Of a stretch of 64,000 nucleotides of DNA, positions 34,408 to 42,978 are shown piece after piece. Origin of the DNA: Treponema sp. UBA1793 (lineage in GTDB: Bacteria > Spirochaetota > Spirochaetia > Treponematales > Treponemataceae); the NCBI GenBank assembly GCA_002314445.1, contig DCFX01000019.1, positions 1 through 64,000 of the forward strand, read 5' to 3'. The notes under the pieces are model-generated. The model saw nothing but the letters and a program-made list of their open reading frames with translations, did no database searches and had not been told where the DNA came from. How positions within the stretch are numbered: the first letter of the stretch is position 1; every line of letters starts with the position of its first letter. Made by a program: the position numbers and the translations under genes.

Positions 34408-35469
34408 ATGAAGACAAAAAAAAACATTGCTTTCTATGTATTTCTGAGCATTCTGTTCTGCATTATATATGTCACATTTGCAGTACGCCCGCTTAATACT
34501 GAATATCAGTTTGTTCCTGCATGGAAAATTGATACAAGTACACAGGCTGTTTCCACTCCGTCTCCCGGTGAAGACGTGCTCAGTTTTCACCTCGGACAGA
34601 CAATAGGATATTTTACAAAAGACGGACAACTTACATCGGTAACAACATTTCCCTTCAAGGCCTCAATTTCCAACTTTTATTTTACTTCATATACAGCGGA
34701 CAATTCCTCTGTCAAATTTTATACACCTGAAGGTTCAACCGCGGGAACAATTACGGAAAGCGGCTTTCCCTTCTTCGTTGAAGACCGTATCTACGTATTT
34801 CTTCCCGGCGGATCTTCATTCGTCAGATGCAATCCTGACGGTTCTAAAAGGTGGCAGTACGGCGGAACTGTCCCCATTACGGCGTTCGACTCTTCTAAGG
34901 CGGGCTGCGTTGCAGGTTTTGCAGACGGTACTGTCAAAGAACTTTCACCAGACGGAAAAGTCGTACAGGACTTCGCACCGGGCGGGAGCGATTACCCTGT
35001 CATTCTCGGCGCCGCTCTCTCTTCCGACGGCCGTTCAGTTGCAACAATATCAGGGCAGGACCGGCAGAGATTCGTACTTGCAAAAAGGGACGGGCCTCAG
35101 ACAAAAATACTATTCCATGAATTCGTCGGCGGGAACGATCCGCACCAGCGGCTTGTACAGTTCAGCAGAGACGACAAAACAATCTGGTACAATTTCAAAG
35201 ACGGCCTCGGAGTCGTAGACGCAGCCGGAAAAAAACATGCACACATTGCAATAAAGGGACAGGCTCTCTCTCTGCAGGAAGCGGGCAATCTTGTATTCCT
35301 CCTTACAAAGGACGGCGCGGCATACACCGTATATGCAATCGAAAAATTCGATACTCTCTGCGGTTCGTTCTCTTTCAATGCCCGTGCAGCATTCATCCGT
35401 ACAGACGGAGATAATCTGTTCGTAGGGCGTGATACGACAATATCCCGCATTACGCTTGAAAAAAAATAA
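34408..35469 (+). CDS. Membrane-anchored beta-propeller (PQQ/WD40-like) protein
   Basis: 353 residues from the ATG at 34408; a longer frame upstream lies inside the divergent cdd gene. One N-terminal membrane segment (about 6-24, IAFYVFLSILFCIIYVTFAV), then repeated strand units in a propeller pattern (GSSFVRCNPDGSKRWQYGG, AGFADGTVKELSPDGKVVQD, SSDGRSVATISGQDRQRFVL). No catalytic residues stand out. It is likely an exported scaffold protein. The M23-like gene follows after 14 bases, suggesting joint function in the envelope. Confidence 0.7.
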   Translation: MKTKKNIAFYVFLSILFCIIYVTFAVRPLNTEYQFVPAWKIDTSTQAVSTPSPGEDVLSFHLGQTIGYFTKDGQLTSVTTFPFKASISNFYFTSYTADNSSVKFYTPEGSTAGTITESGFPFFVEDRIYVFLPGGSSFVRCNPDGSKRWQYGGTVPITAFDSSKAGCVAGFADGTVKELSPDGKVVQDFAPGGSDYPVILGAALSSDGRSVATISGQDRQRFVLAKRDGPQTKILFHEFVGGNDPHQRLVQFSRDDKTIWYNFKDGLGVVDAAGKKHAHIAIKGQALSLQEAGNLVFLLTKDGAAYTVYAIEKFDTLCGSFSFNARAAFIRTDGDNLFVGRDTTISRITLEKK

Positions 35470-35483
35470 TTATGAGGCATACA

Positions 35484-36347
35484 ATGAAAAAATATCTGAT
35501 TCCGCTGCTGCTGCTTGTATCCGTTCCGCTCGCGGCTTTCAACTGGCCGCAGGATGAAATCATGTCCGATTCGTTCTACTCCTATTTCGGACAGCTCCGG
35601 GGAGGGACAATCAGTACGTCTCTTATTTTTGCCAACACGTCCGATGTACGGGCGGCAGACAGCGGCAAAGTCATCGCGGTCATCAACGAATATGATGATG
35701 ATTCCAGTTTCTTCCCTTCGGCGCTCGGAAATGCCGTCATACTTGCACACAGCAGCGGCAATCTGCTCACCGTATACGGCAACATCGACGGTGAAATGCT
35801 CTCGAACACAGTATACACAGCTGATACGATTAAGGCAGGCACAGTGCTTGGTTCCAGCGGAAACTCAGGATGGCAGCAGGGGCGAAGCAGCCTTGAATTT
35901 CAGGTCATTGATACAAAAAACAACACGGCTGTCAATCCCCGCGTCCTTATGCCGCGGATTGGAGAGGAACTTCCGCTTACACTTTCAGGCATTACGCTCG
36001 TAAGCAAAACAGGCACACGCAGTGATCTGCTTATCCAGCGTACGCTTCCGTCAGGGCTCTACCGCGTCTACAGGCAGAGACAGGCTGTTGCCATCCCCTA
36101 CAGGACACGCATAACGATAAACGGTGTCATTATAGACGATATAACATACGATCAGCTTATTCAGGATGGAATGACAGTCTGCGCAGCAGGCCGGAAAAAT
36201 TATCCCAGGGAAGTACTCTATCCCGATGAACGGCTGCAGCTGTTAGGTGAAGTGACGCTCACTCCCGGGAAAAATACGCTCGGTATGACACTTACCGATA
36301 TTCTCGGAAAGGAAACGACATCTGCATATTCTCTCACGATTTATTAA
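35484..36347 (+). CDS. Exported M23/LytM-like protein lacking zinc ligands
   Basis: 287 residues from the ATG at 35484 (GAGG six bases upstream). Signal peptide ends VPLAAF. Residues about 35-150 follow the LytM layout (SGKVIAVINEYD, LGNAVILAHSSGNLLTVYGN, DTIKAGTVLGSSGNSG, SSLEFQV), but the first HxxxD motif is replaced and the final HxH appears as EFQ. The zinc site is therefore lost, as in EnvC and NlpD-type activators. The remaining part is beta-rich. Probably regulates cell-wall hydrolases rather than cutting the wall itself. Confidence 0.75.
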   Translation: MKKYLIPLLLLVSVPLAAFNWPQDEIMSDSFYSYFGQLRGGTISTSLIFANTSDVRAADSGKVIAVINEYDDDSSFFPSALGNAVILAHSSGNLLTVYGNIDGEMLSNTVYTADTIKAGTVLGSSGNSGWQQGRSSLEFQVIDTKNNTAVNPRVLMPRIGEELPLTLSGITLVSKTGTRSDLLIQRTLPSGLYRVYRQRQAVAIPYRTRITINGVIIDDITYDQLIQDGMTVCAAGRKNYPREVLYPDERLQLLGEVTLTPGKNTLGMTLTDILGKETTSAYSLTIY

Positions 36348-36356
36348 TATATGGTT

Positions 36357-36388
36357 CGTTTTCAAAAGTCAGACGCGTTTTGGAAACG
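36357..36388 (+). other. Stem-loop after the M23-like gene
   Basis: CGTTTTCAAAA and TTTTGGAAACG pair over 11 bp (one G-U) around a ten-base loop, about ten bases after the stop. No U-run follows. Confidence 0.5.
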
Positions 36389-36408
36389 GCGGCTCTCATC
36401 GTACCCAT

Positions 36409-36442
36409 AAAAAAACTCCGGTGTGAAAACCGGAGTTTTTTT
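36409..36442. terminator. Bidirectional intrinsic terminator between the M23-like gene and metQ
   Basis: AACTCCGG, an eight-base loop, CCGGAGTT, with seven A before and seven T after. It can stop transcription from both convergent genes. Confidence 0.9.
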
Positions 36443-36459
36443 ATTTTATAAAAGGAAGA

Positions 36460-37272
36460 TCAGAACGCTGCTACGACTTCGCCGTTCGGATACTTCTTCT
36501 GGATGTAATCCTTCACTTTCTGGCTTGTAAGCGCTTTTGCAAGAGCCTGAATGCGGGGATCATTCTGCATACCGTCTTTTACGGTAAGAATGTTCACATA
36601 CGGGGAATCCTTACCCTCTACGACAAGTCCGTCTTTTGAAGCAGTAAGTCCTGCCGGAAGCGCATAGTTGCCGTTGATAACGGCTGCATCAACATCGTCA
36701 AGGACACGCGGCAGTGAAGCAGCTTCTATTTCTTTGAATTTCCAGTTCTTTTTATTTTCCGTTATATCGGACGGAACGGCAGTAAGCCCTGCTTTCGGAT
36801 CGACCTTTATGAAACCTGCAGATTGAAGCAGCAGAAGTGCACGGCCTTCGTTTGTCGGATCGTTCGGAACGGCAATCGTCGCTCCGTCGGCAATATCACC
36901 GGCCTTTTTTACTTTATGCGAATAAAGGGCGAGCGGCTCGACGTGCACACCTGCTACACTCACAAGATGGTATCCCTTTTCTTTATTGAAAGAATCCATG
37001 TACGGTTTGTGCTGAAAATAATTTGCATCAATTTCACCTGATTCAACGGCTTCGTTCGGCGTTACATAATCAGTAAACTCGACGACTTTGAGCGTAATTC
37101 CCTGCTTTGCAAGATCGTCTGCAATCAGATTGAGAATTTCCGCATGCGGTTCCGGTGTCGCACCGACAGTAAGCACATTTTTTTTCGCTTTCGACGATTT
37201 CGCAAAAGCTCCGCCGGAGACGACAACTGCAATGAGCGCTGCTCCTGCAATCTTTTTTAATACCTGTTTCAT
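36460..37272 (-). CDS. metQ: D-methionine-type ABC transporter binding protein MetQ (NlpA family)
   Basis: 270 residues. NlpA family motifs VGATPEPHAEILNLI, EFTDYVTPNEAVESGEIDAN, YFQHKPYMDSF, VPNDPTNEGRALLLLQ and NGNYALPAGL. The signal peptide ends SGGAFAKSS with no lipobox Cys, so it would be a soluble periplasmic protein, unlike T. pallidum Tp32 and most MetQ proteins. No metN or metI is adjacent. Strong SD (AGGAGGAG). Confidence 0.9.
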   Translation of the reverse strand: MKQVLKKIAGAALIAVVVSGGAFAKSSKAKKNVLTVGATPEPHAEILNLIADDLAKQGITLKVVEFTDYVTPNEAVESGEIDANYFQHKPYMDSFNKEKGYHLVSVAGVHVEPLALYSHKVKKAGDIADGATIAVPNDPTNEGRALLLLQSAGFIKVDPKAGLTAVPSDITENKKNWKFKEIEAASLPRVLDDVDAAVINGNYALPAGLTASKDGLVVEGKDSPYVNILTVKDGMQNDPRIQALAKALTSQKVKDYIQKKYPNGEVVAAF

Positions 37273-37293
37273 TTTCTCCTCCTACTAAAATTC

Positions 37294-37312
37294 AGGCGGA
37301 GTCTGTCCGCCT
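37294..37312 (-). promoter_or_regulatory. Small leader hairpin before metQ
   Basis: AGGCGGA, loop of five, TCCGCCT: a perfect 7-bp stem about 12 bases upstream of the metQ SD. No U-run. It could stabilise the mRNA or bind a regulator; no SAM riboswitch pattern was seen. Confidence 0.4.
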
Positions 37313-37330
37313 CAATATCGATATGAGCGT

Positions 37331-37360
37331 ATCGTATCGCTTCATTACCTACTATGTCAA
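37331..37360 (-). promoter_or_regulatory. metQ: Putative metQ promoter
   Basis: Minus strand TTGACA (37355-37360), an 18-base spacer and TACGAT (37331-37336). The leader would include the 7-bp hairpin. Confidence 0.55.
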
Positions 37361-37400
37361 TAGGTTTTTAGAAAATACACACTGCTGTACAAGCCAGTTT

Positions 37401-38549
37401 CTATGCAGACACGCTGCTTATTATGCCGCCTCCTGCAATCACCCCATCCCTGTACAACACTGCAGACTGTCCCGGAGCGACAGCACGCTGGCTTTCTTCA
37501 AATGTTATTTTATACGGCTGCCCGTTGAAGCTTTCATTCTCTCCCGGAACATATGGTTCCACCCTTGCTTTTACAGGGCGGGAAGCAAGGCGGATTTTTA
37601 CCAGGGCGTCAAACGGTTCATCAGGTACGATATTTCCCGGCCATACAAAATCGTCTGCAATAAGAGAGGGAGAATTAAGTTCGTCGTTATCTGAAAGAAC
37701 GACGAGATTATTCTGCGCATCAATTGAATGTACGTACAGCGGGCGGTTTGCGGCAACTCCAAGCCCCCTCCGCTGCCCTACGGTATAATGTTCAATACCG
37801 CGGTGCCTCCCGAGTACGTGCCCGTCCAAGTCTATAATATCGCCGGGAACTGATTCTTTGTCTGAAAAAAGCGCATCAAAATATTCGGGGGGGATGAAAT
37901 CCTGGCTTTCCGGCCGTTCAGCGGCTTTTAAGCGTGCCTCGTGAGCCATACGGAATACATCCTTCTTTTCAATGCCGGCAAGCGGAAACCTGACTTTTTC
38001 AAGCGTCCCGGACGGAATTCGGTACAGAAAATATGTCTGGTCTTTTGAACGGTCCAGTGCACCGGCAATCATTGCAGGACGGGCGGCTGTATGCCACAAT
38101 CCTTCGGCGGGACGTACAATTTTTGCATAGTGGCCGGTACAGAAATAGTCATAGGCAATCCCCTGTTTCAGGACGCCTTCCAGAAGTGCGCCGAATTTAA
38201 CAAAGCTGTTGCATCGTATGCATGGATTCGGCGTACGGCCCGCACGGTATTCCGACTTAAAATAGTCGAGCACCTGTTTCTGATACTGATCTTTTACGTC
38301 GATGACGTGATATTCAATATCCTGAGCGCTGCAGAATGACTGGCATTCGGCAATATCTTCTGTTTCGTCAGGACCGTAACAGGACGAGTGCAGCTTCTGT
38401 CCGTCCGGCAGATCAGGTAAATCACCTTTCCACAGCGACATCGTAACGCCGATGACACGGCATCCTTTTTCCTTCAGAAGCAGAGCTGTAAGCGTTGAAT
38501 CCACGCCTCCGGACATTCCGACTATAACGGTATCGCCTGCTCCCGGCAT
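37401..38549 (-). CDS. mnmA: tRNA-uridine 2-sulfurtransferase MnmA
   Basis: 382 residues from the ATG at 38549, where the protein starts just before the PP-loop; in-frame starts at 38600 and 38693 would add sequence unlike the family. ATP-binding SGGVDSTLTALLL, the first active-site motif PNPCIRCNSFVKF, FCTGHYAKI, DRSKDQTYFLYRI and HYTVGQRRGLGV. The usual second catalytic Cys (SQ-ICFI motif) is missing: the sequence reads PESQDFIPPEY. MnmA makes 2-thiouridine at U34 of Lys, Glu and Gln tRNAs. No sulphur-relay gene is adjacent, though a cysteine desulfurase gene starts at 63636. Confidence 0.9.
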   Translation of the reverse strand: MPGAGDTVIVGMSGGVDSTLTALLLKEKGCRVIGVTMSLWKGDLPDLPDGQKLHSSCYGPDETEDIAECQSFCSAQDIEYHVIDVKDQYQKQVLDYFKSEYRAGRTPNPCIRCNSFVKFGALLEGVLKQGIAYDYFCTGHYAKIVRPAEGLWHTAARPAMIAGALDRSKDQTYFLYRIPSGTLEKVRFPLAGIEKKDVFRMAHEARLKAAERPESQDFIPPEYFDALFSDKESVPGDIIDLDGHVLGRHRGIEHYTVGQRRGLGVAANRPLYVHSIDAQNNLVVLSDNDELNSPSLIADDFVWPGNIVPDEPFDALVKIRLASRPVKARVEPYVPGENESFNGQPYKITFEESQRAVAPGQSAVLYRDGVIAGGGIISSVSA

Positions 38550-38648
38550 TTTTTCTTCAGTAAAATTCACAGTTGTACTATACTGAAAAATACCCTTCAT
38601 GGGAATATCACTACTTGCGCCGTACGTCCGCACGGATAAATCAGCTTC

Positions 38649-38677
38649 TTTATATTTACCGGAATCCGTGATATAGT
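38649..38677 (+). promoter_or_regulatory. Promoter placed to give a leaderless mRNA for the mutase gene
   Basis: TTTATA (38649-38654), 17-base spacer, TATAGT (38672-38677), seven bases before the ATG at 38685, so transcription would start at or next to the start codon. No SD is present. Confidence 0.5.
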
Positions 38678-38684
38678 GAATTGT

Positions 38685-40448
38685 ATGGAACACAACATGA
38701 TTTTATCTGCGTCGGGCTGGCGCAGGATATTCGCAGAATCCGGTGACGGGCAGGACAGCACACCGGAAATCGGGCCGGAAAATACGGTACTGGCGGTTAT
38801 TGCAGCAGAAGTGTTTGCCGGTTACGTACGCGAAACGACAAAGCAGGATTCACCGGTCATTGCATGCGGCATGGATGCACGTCCTACCGGTCCTGCCGTT
38901 TCATCAGCCGTTGTACGCACGCTGCTTGCGGAAAAAGCAATTGTACGCTACACAGGTATTACCGCCGCACCGGAAATCATGGCATACGCCAGAAAACTGG
39001 ACGGATTTATGTATATTTCTGCAAGCCACAATCCTGTCGGGCATAACGGAATCAAGTTCGGCTTACATGACGGCGGTGTTCTCAACGCTGCGGAAAATGC
39101 AAAGCTCGTCAAACTGTTTACGGAAAAAGTGTCCGATCCGGAGGCCGTACAAAAAGCATATGAACTGCTCGATTCATGCAGTTCGTCCGACATCAACTGG
39201 ATTTACGCAGAATCGCCGGGCTGCAAAAAAGATGCGGTTCTTTCATATAAAACGTTCATCCGCGAAGTAATCACGTCATTTCCCGATGCGGAAAAGCAGG
39301 ACGATGTCTTTGTACAAATACGCAGGGCATCCGAAAAAAATCACACAGGCGTTGTGTGCGATATGAACGGTTCGGCAAGAACAGTTTCAATTGATAAAGA
39401 ATTTTTCAGGGAAACGGGCATCTCCTTTTATGCCATAAACGACAAAGCTGGCAGCATTGTGCACGAAATCATACCTGAAGCGGAAAACCTTGTATGGTGT
39501 GCAAAAGAAATGGAGCGGCTCCAGGCGGAAGGTCACACGGACGCCGTGCTCGGGTACATGCCCGACTGCGACGGAGACCGCGGCAACATTGTCTACTGGA
39601 ACGAAAAAAAGCAGAAAGCGGAAATTCTCAAAGCACAGGAAGTATTTTCCCTTGCGGTACTCGCAGAACTTTCATATGCAGACATGCTCTACGGCAGCAA
39701 AAAAGAGTACAAACCTGCCGTCGCCGTGAACGGCCCGACTTCCATGCGCATCGATGAAATTGCAGCCGCGTTCAACGCGAAAGTATTCCGCGCGGAAGTG
39801 GGAGAAGCGAACGTTGTAAACACAGCAGAAGAGGCACGGAAAAACGGCTATACGGTACGCATCTGCGGCGAAGGAAGCAACGGCGGAAATATTACAAGCC
39901 CCTCTGCGGTACGGGATCCGCTGAGTACGGTATTCGCAATCATCAAGCTTATGAGCATCGACGGTCTGTACAGGAACTGGTGCACAAAAGCGGGCTGCGG
40001 ATATAAAGAAAACTTTACGCTCAGCGACATAATCGGCACTCTGCCCGTATACACGACGACAGGTGTCTCCGAACCGCGCGCCGTACTCCACATTGCAGAA
40101 CCTGATCATGCTGCGCTCAAGGGCAGATTCCAGAAACTGTTCGAGAATGAATGGAAATCAAAACAAGAGACACTTTCTGAAAAATATGGTATAGTTTCTT
40201 ACGAAGCAGTCCTCACGAACGGGACAAAAGAGACTCGCAGCGCTGACGATTATTCAAAAAGCGGCAGCGGCGGACTTAAAATTCTGTTTTCCGGTAATGA
40301 CAAAAAGCCGTGCGCGTTCATCTGGATGAGAGGATCGGGAACAGAACCCGTCTTCCGCATCATGTGTGACGTGAAGGGAAATAATCCCGGAGAAGAAAGC
40401 GAACTGCTCAAATGGGAAACAGAATTATTGGCAGAAGCTGATAAATAA
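38685..40448 (+). CDS. Phosphohexomutase (phosphoglucomutase/phosphomannomutase family), long form
   Basis: 587 residues from the ATG at 38685; a GTG at 38676 and an ATG at 38697 are alternatives. All four family loops are present: phosphoserine loop YISASHNPVGHNGIKFG, metal loop PDCDGDRGNIV, sugar-binding loop GEGSNGGN and phosphate-binding loop RGSGTEPVFR. The alpha-D-phosphohexomutase fold interconverts hexose 1- and 6-phosphates. The metal loop has DCDGDR as usual. It is followed after 27 bases by a second mutase of a different branch, so the two likely act on different sugars (for example glucose and mannose or glucosamine). Confidence 0.88.
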   Translation: MEHNMILSASGWRRIFAESGDGQDSTPEIGPENTVLAVIAAEVFAGYVRETTKQDSPVIACGMDARPTGPAVSSAVVRTLLAEKAIVRYTGITAAPEIMAYARKLDGFMYISASHNPVGHNGIKFGLHDGGVLNAAENAKLVKLFTEKVSDPEAVQKAYELLDSCSSSDINWIYAESPGCKKDAVLSYKTFIREVITSFPDAEKQDDVFVQIRRASEKNHTGVVCDMNGSARTVSIDKEFFRETGISFYAINDKAGSIVHEIIPEAENLVWCAKEMERLQAEGHTDAVLGYMPDCDGDRGNIVYWNEKKQKAEILKAQEVFSLAVLAELSYADMLYGSKKEYKPAVAVNGPTSMRIDEIAAAFNAKVFRAEVGEANVVNTAEEARKNGYTVRICGEGSNGGNITSPSAVRDPLSTVFAIIKLMSIDGLYRNWCTKAGCGYKENFTLSDIIGTLPVYTTTGVSEPRAVLHIAEPDHAALKGRFQKLFENEWKSKQETLSEKYGIVSYEAVLTNGTKETRSADDYSKSGSGGLKILFSGNDKKPCAFIWMRGSGTEPVFRIMCDVKGNNPGEESELLKWETELLAEADK

Positions 40449-40475
40449 TATATTTAAAGTAGCAGGAGTATACGC

Positions 40476-42260
40476 ATGGATAAAGAAGAAATTCTGAAGC
40501 GCGCAAAAGCGTATGTTGCAGAAGAAAAAGATGAACGCTTCCGCAAAGAAGTTGAAGAACTTATCGAAAAAGATGACATGAAGGAACTGGAAGACAGGTT
40601 TTATCAGACGCTTGAGTTCGGCACAGGCGGCCTGCGCGGTGTTATGGGCGGCGGTACGAACCGCATGAATACACTCGAAATCAACAGGGCGACGCAGGGA
40701 CTTGCAAATTACGTCATCAAGGCCTTTCCCGGCAAGGCAAAAGCCGGCACGCTCAGCGCAGTCATCGCGTACGACAGCCGCAAAAATTCGGACGTATTTG
40801 CGGAAGCGACAGCATGCATTCTTGCTGCAAACGGTATAAAAGCATATCTGTTCACCGGTGTACGGCCGACGCCGGAACTTTCATTCGCAATCCGCAGCCT
40901 TCACGCTGAAACAGGTGTTGTCGTCACAGCTTCGCACAATCCGCGTATGTACAACGGATACAAAGCATACTGGGACGACGGCGCACAGGTTATAGAACCC
41001 CACGACGCCGGAATCATAAATGAAGTAAACGCCGTAACAACAATTAAAGAACAATCAAAGGATGCCGCCATAAAGGCCGGAAAACTTGTCCTTATAGACA
41101 AGGAAATGGATGAACCGTTCTGGGACATGTGCAAAAGACAGCTTTTCCGCCCGGCACTTATACGGGACCATGCAAAAGACGTGAAAATAGTGTACACCCC
41201 CCTTCACGGAACAGGTGCCATGCACGTCGAAAAAGTTCTCGGCGACCTCGGGCTTAAAGTCATCACCGTTCCCGAACAGCGTATCCCGGACGGTGCATTC
41301 CCCACAGTCGAAAAGCCGAATCCGGAAGAAGCTCCAGCCCTTAAAATGGCGGTGGAACTGGGCGAAAAGGAAAAAGCCGACTGCGTTATGGCAACCGATC
41401 CCGACGCAGACAGATTCGGTACCGCATTCCCCGATGAAAACGGTAAGTTCGTCCTCCTGAGCGGCAACCAGATGGGTGCCCTCCTCATGGAATACATCCT
41501 CCTCTCCCGCACGGAACTCGGCACAATGCCCGTAAATCCGGCTGTCGTACGCTCAATTGTAACGTCTCCGTTCGGAGATGTAATCTGCAGTAAGTACGGC
41601 GTAAAAATCGTTGAATGCCTTACAGGATTTAAATGGATTGCCGCAGCTGAAGCAAAAATGGAAGCAGACCATTCAGGCAGCTATGTATTCGGGCTTGAAG
41701 AGAGTTACGGTTACAAAGTGGAAAAAGAAGTATTCGATAAGGACGGTGTCTCAGCTGCAGCGATGTGTGCGGAAATGACACTCTACTGGAGAAGCAAAGG
41801 AAGAAGTCTGCTTGAACACCTTGACGATATGTATAAAGAATACGGTTATTTTGAAGACCGCTCAATATCACAGTATTTCCCCGGACCGACAGGCGGTACG
41901 ACAATGGCAGGAATCATGACAAAACTCCGCAGCGAAGGGCTGAAGACTCTCGGCGGTAAACGCGTCACGACAATCCGCGACGTCGAGCGCAGCGTTACAT
42001 TCGATCCCGCAGATCCGAAATCAGTACAGCCGTACGACATGCCGAAGAGCAATGTACTCCAGTTCTTCCTTGAAGGCGGAACTATCGTTAGTGCCAGGCC
42101 GTCGGGAACAGAACCGAAAATCAAGTTCTACATAAACAGCTCAGTTCCGGTAAGCGGACACAGCGATGCAGGTCTCTCTGAAGCAAGAAAGGAAGCGGCC
42201 GCCCTCTGCGATGCCATCTCTTCCGAGATAAAAGCAACTCTCGATGCAGCTTCCAAATAA
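40476..42260 (+). CDS. Phospho-sugar mutase, PgcA/PGM2-type phosphoglucomutase
   Basis: 594 residues. Catalytic serine loop VVTASHNPRMYNGYKAYWDD, metal loop ATDPDADRFG, sugar loop GLEESYGY and phosphate loop RPSGTEPKIKFY. The N-terminus (FGTGGLRGVMGGGTNRMN) is typical of the PgcA/PGM2 branch. It converts glucose 1-phosphate and 6-phosphate, feeding glycolysis or glycan precursors. Overlaps the following exonuclease gene by 17 bases. Confidence 0.9.
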   Translation: MDKEEILKRAKAYVAEEKDERFRKEVEELIEKDDMKELEDRFYQTLEFGTGGLRGVMGGGTNRMNTLEINRATQGLANYVIKAFPGKAKAGTLSAVIAYDSRKNSDVFAEATACILAANGIKAYLFTGVRPTPELSFAIRSLHAETGVVVTASHNPRMYNGYKAYWDDGAQVIEPHDAGIINEVNAVTTIKEQSKDAAIKAGKLVLIDKEMDEPFWDMCKRQLFRPALIRDHAKDVKIVYTPLHGTGAMHVEKVLGDLGLKVITVPEQRIPDGAFPTVEKPNPEEAPALKMAVELGEKEKADCVMATDPDADRFGTAFPDENGKFVLLSGNQMGALLMEYILLSRTELGTMPVNPAVVRSIVTSPFGDVICSKYGVKIVECLTGFKWIAAAEAKMEADHSGSYVFGLEESYGYKVEKEVFDKDGVSAAAMCAEMTLYWRSKGRSLLEHLDDMYKEYGYFEDRSISQYFPGPTGGTTMAGIMTKLRSEGLKTLGGKRVTTIRDVERSVTFDPADPKSVQPYDMPKSNVLQFFLEGGTIVSARPSGTEPKIKFYINSSVPVSGHSDAGLSEARKEAAALCDAISSEIKATLDAASK

Positions 42261-42825
42261 GCTGCTGCACGATTACAGGAGACTGCTCCGTCTTATTAAC
42301 AGCGGAGCAGTCTTTACTGCAGTCGATACTGAGACAACAGGACTTTCTCCCGAAACCGGCCGCATTATAGAAATAGGGGCTGTAAAATTCGACAGCTCCG
42401 GCGTTCTTGACGTGTTCGACACGCTCATCAATCCAGAATGCCCGATTCCGGCAAGTTCCTCAAATATCAATCATATAACAGATGAAATGGTAGCGTCTTC
42501 CCCCGTCATAAAATCAGTCTTTCCCGATTTTATGACTTTCATAGGTTCGTCCATTCTCGTCGCGCACAACGCCCCGTTCGACCTGCTGTTTATCAATAAA
42601 GAGCTTGAACGGTGCCGCCTGCCGCCGATGGCAAACAAAGCGATAGACACACTGAACCTGAGCCGCTGGGCATATCCGTCAGCCGCTCACCACAGCCTGC
42701 AGTATCTTGCGCATGCAATGAACATAGAAGTAAAAGACGCCCACCGTGCATGCGATGACGCCCGCGTATGCAGCGAAATCTTTCTTCGCTGCATCAGGGA
42801 CACCGATTCCGTTCAGAAAAAATAA
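42244..42825 (+). CDS. DEDDh exonuclease, DNA polymerase III epsilon-type
   Basis: 193 residues. Exo I AVDTETTGLSPETGRIIEIG, Exo II VAHNAPFDLLFI, and Exo III with the His-Asp pair in HRACDDARVC. The size is that of a stand-alone proofreading domain (DnaQ) or an RNase T-like exonuclease; the C-terminal polymerase-binding tail of DnaQ is short. It may proofread replication or trim nucleic acid ends. Start overlaps the mutase gene by 17 bases, suggesting translational coupling. Confidence 0.85.
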   Translation: MQLPNKLLHDYRRLLRLINSGAVFTAVDTETTGLSPETGRIIEIGAVKFDSSGVLDVFDTLINPECPIPASSSNINHITDEMVASSPVIKSVFPDFMTFIGSSILVAHNAPFDLLFINKELERCRLPPMANKAIDTLNLSRWAYPSAAHHSLQYLAHAMNIEVKDAHRACDDARVCSEIFLRCIRDTDSVQKK

Positions 42826-42870
42826 ACCGCATATTATTAAAGTAAAAAGCGTAAATACATCACTCACGCA

Positions 42871-42941
42871 CCGCGCAAGGATGCGCGGCCCAGCGTTGCA
42901 GGAACTCCGGCGAGCCTCTTGCGAACCGGATCAGTTCCTGC
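42871..42941. repeat. Structured intergenic element with two hairpins
   Basis: First a perfect 7-bp hairpin (CCGCGCA, four-base loop, TGCGCGG; 42871-42888), then a longer stem of GCAGGAACT (42898-42906) with AGTTCCTGC (42933-42941), continued inside by CCGG/CCGG with a 3-base bulge. G/C-rich against A/T-rich surroundings. It may be a REP-like element or an RNA 3' structure of the exonuclease transcript. Confidence 0.5.
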
Positions 42942-42944
42942 CTC

Positions 42945-42976
42945 GTCTAAAAAGTACATGGATGTACTTTTTAGAC
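42945..42976. terminator. Perfect 15-bp palindrome between convergent genes; probable bidirectional terminator
   Basis: GTCTAAAAAGTACAT, a two-base centre, then its exact complement. Either strand reads A5-GTACAT-loop-ATGTAC-T5, a weak but two-way intrinsic terminator shape. It begins two bases after the LysM gene stop on the minus strand. Confidence 0.6.
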
Positions 42977-42978
42977 GC

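Noticed and set aside
38550..38693. N-terminal extension of mnmA
   Set aside because: The extra 48 residues do not resemble MnmA and overlap the promoter and start of the divergent mutase gene.
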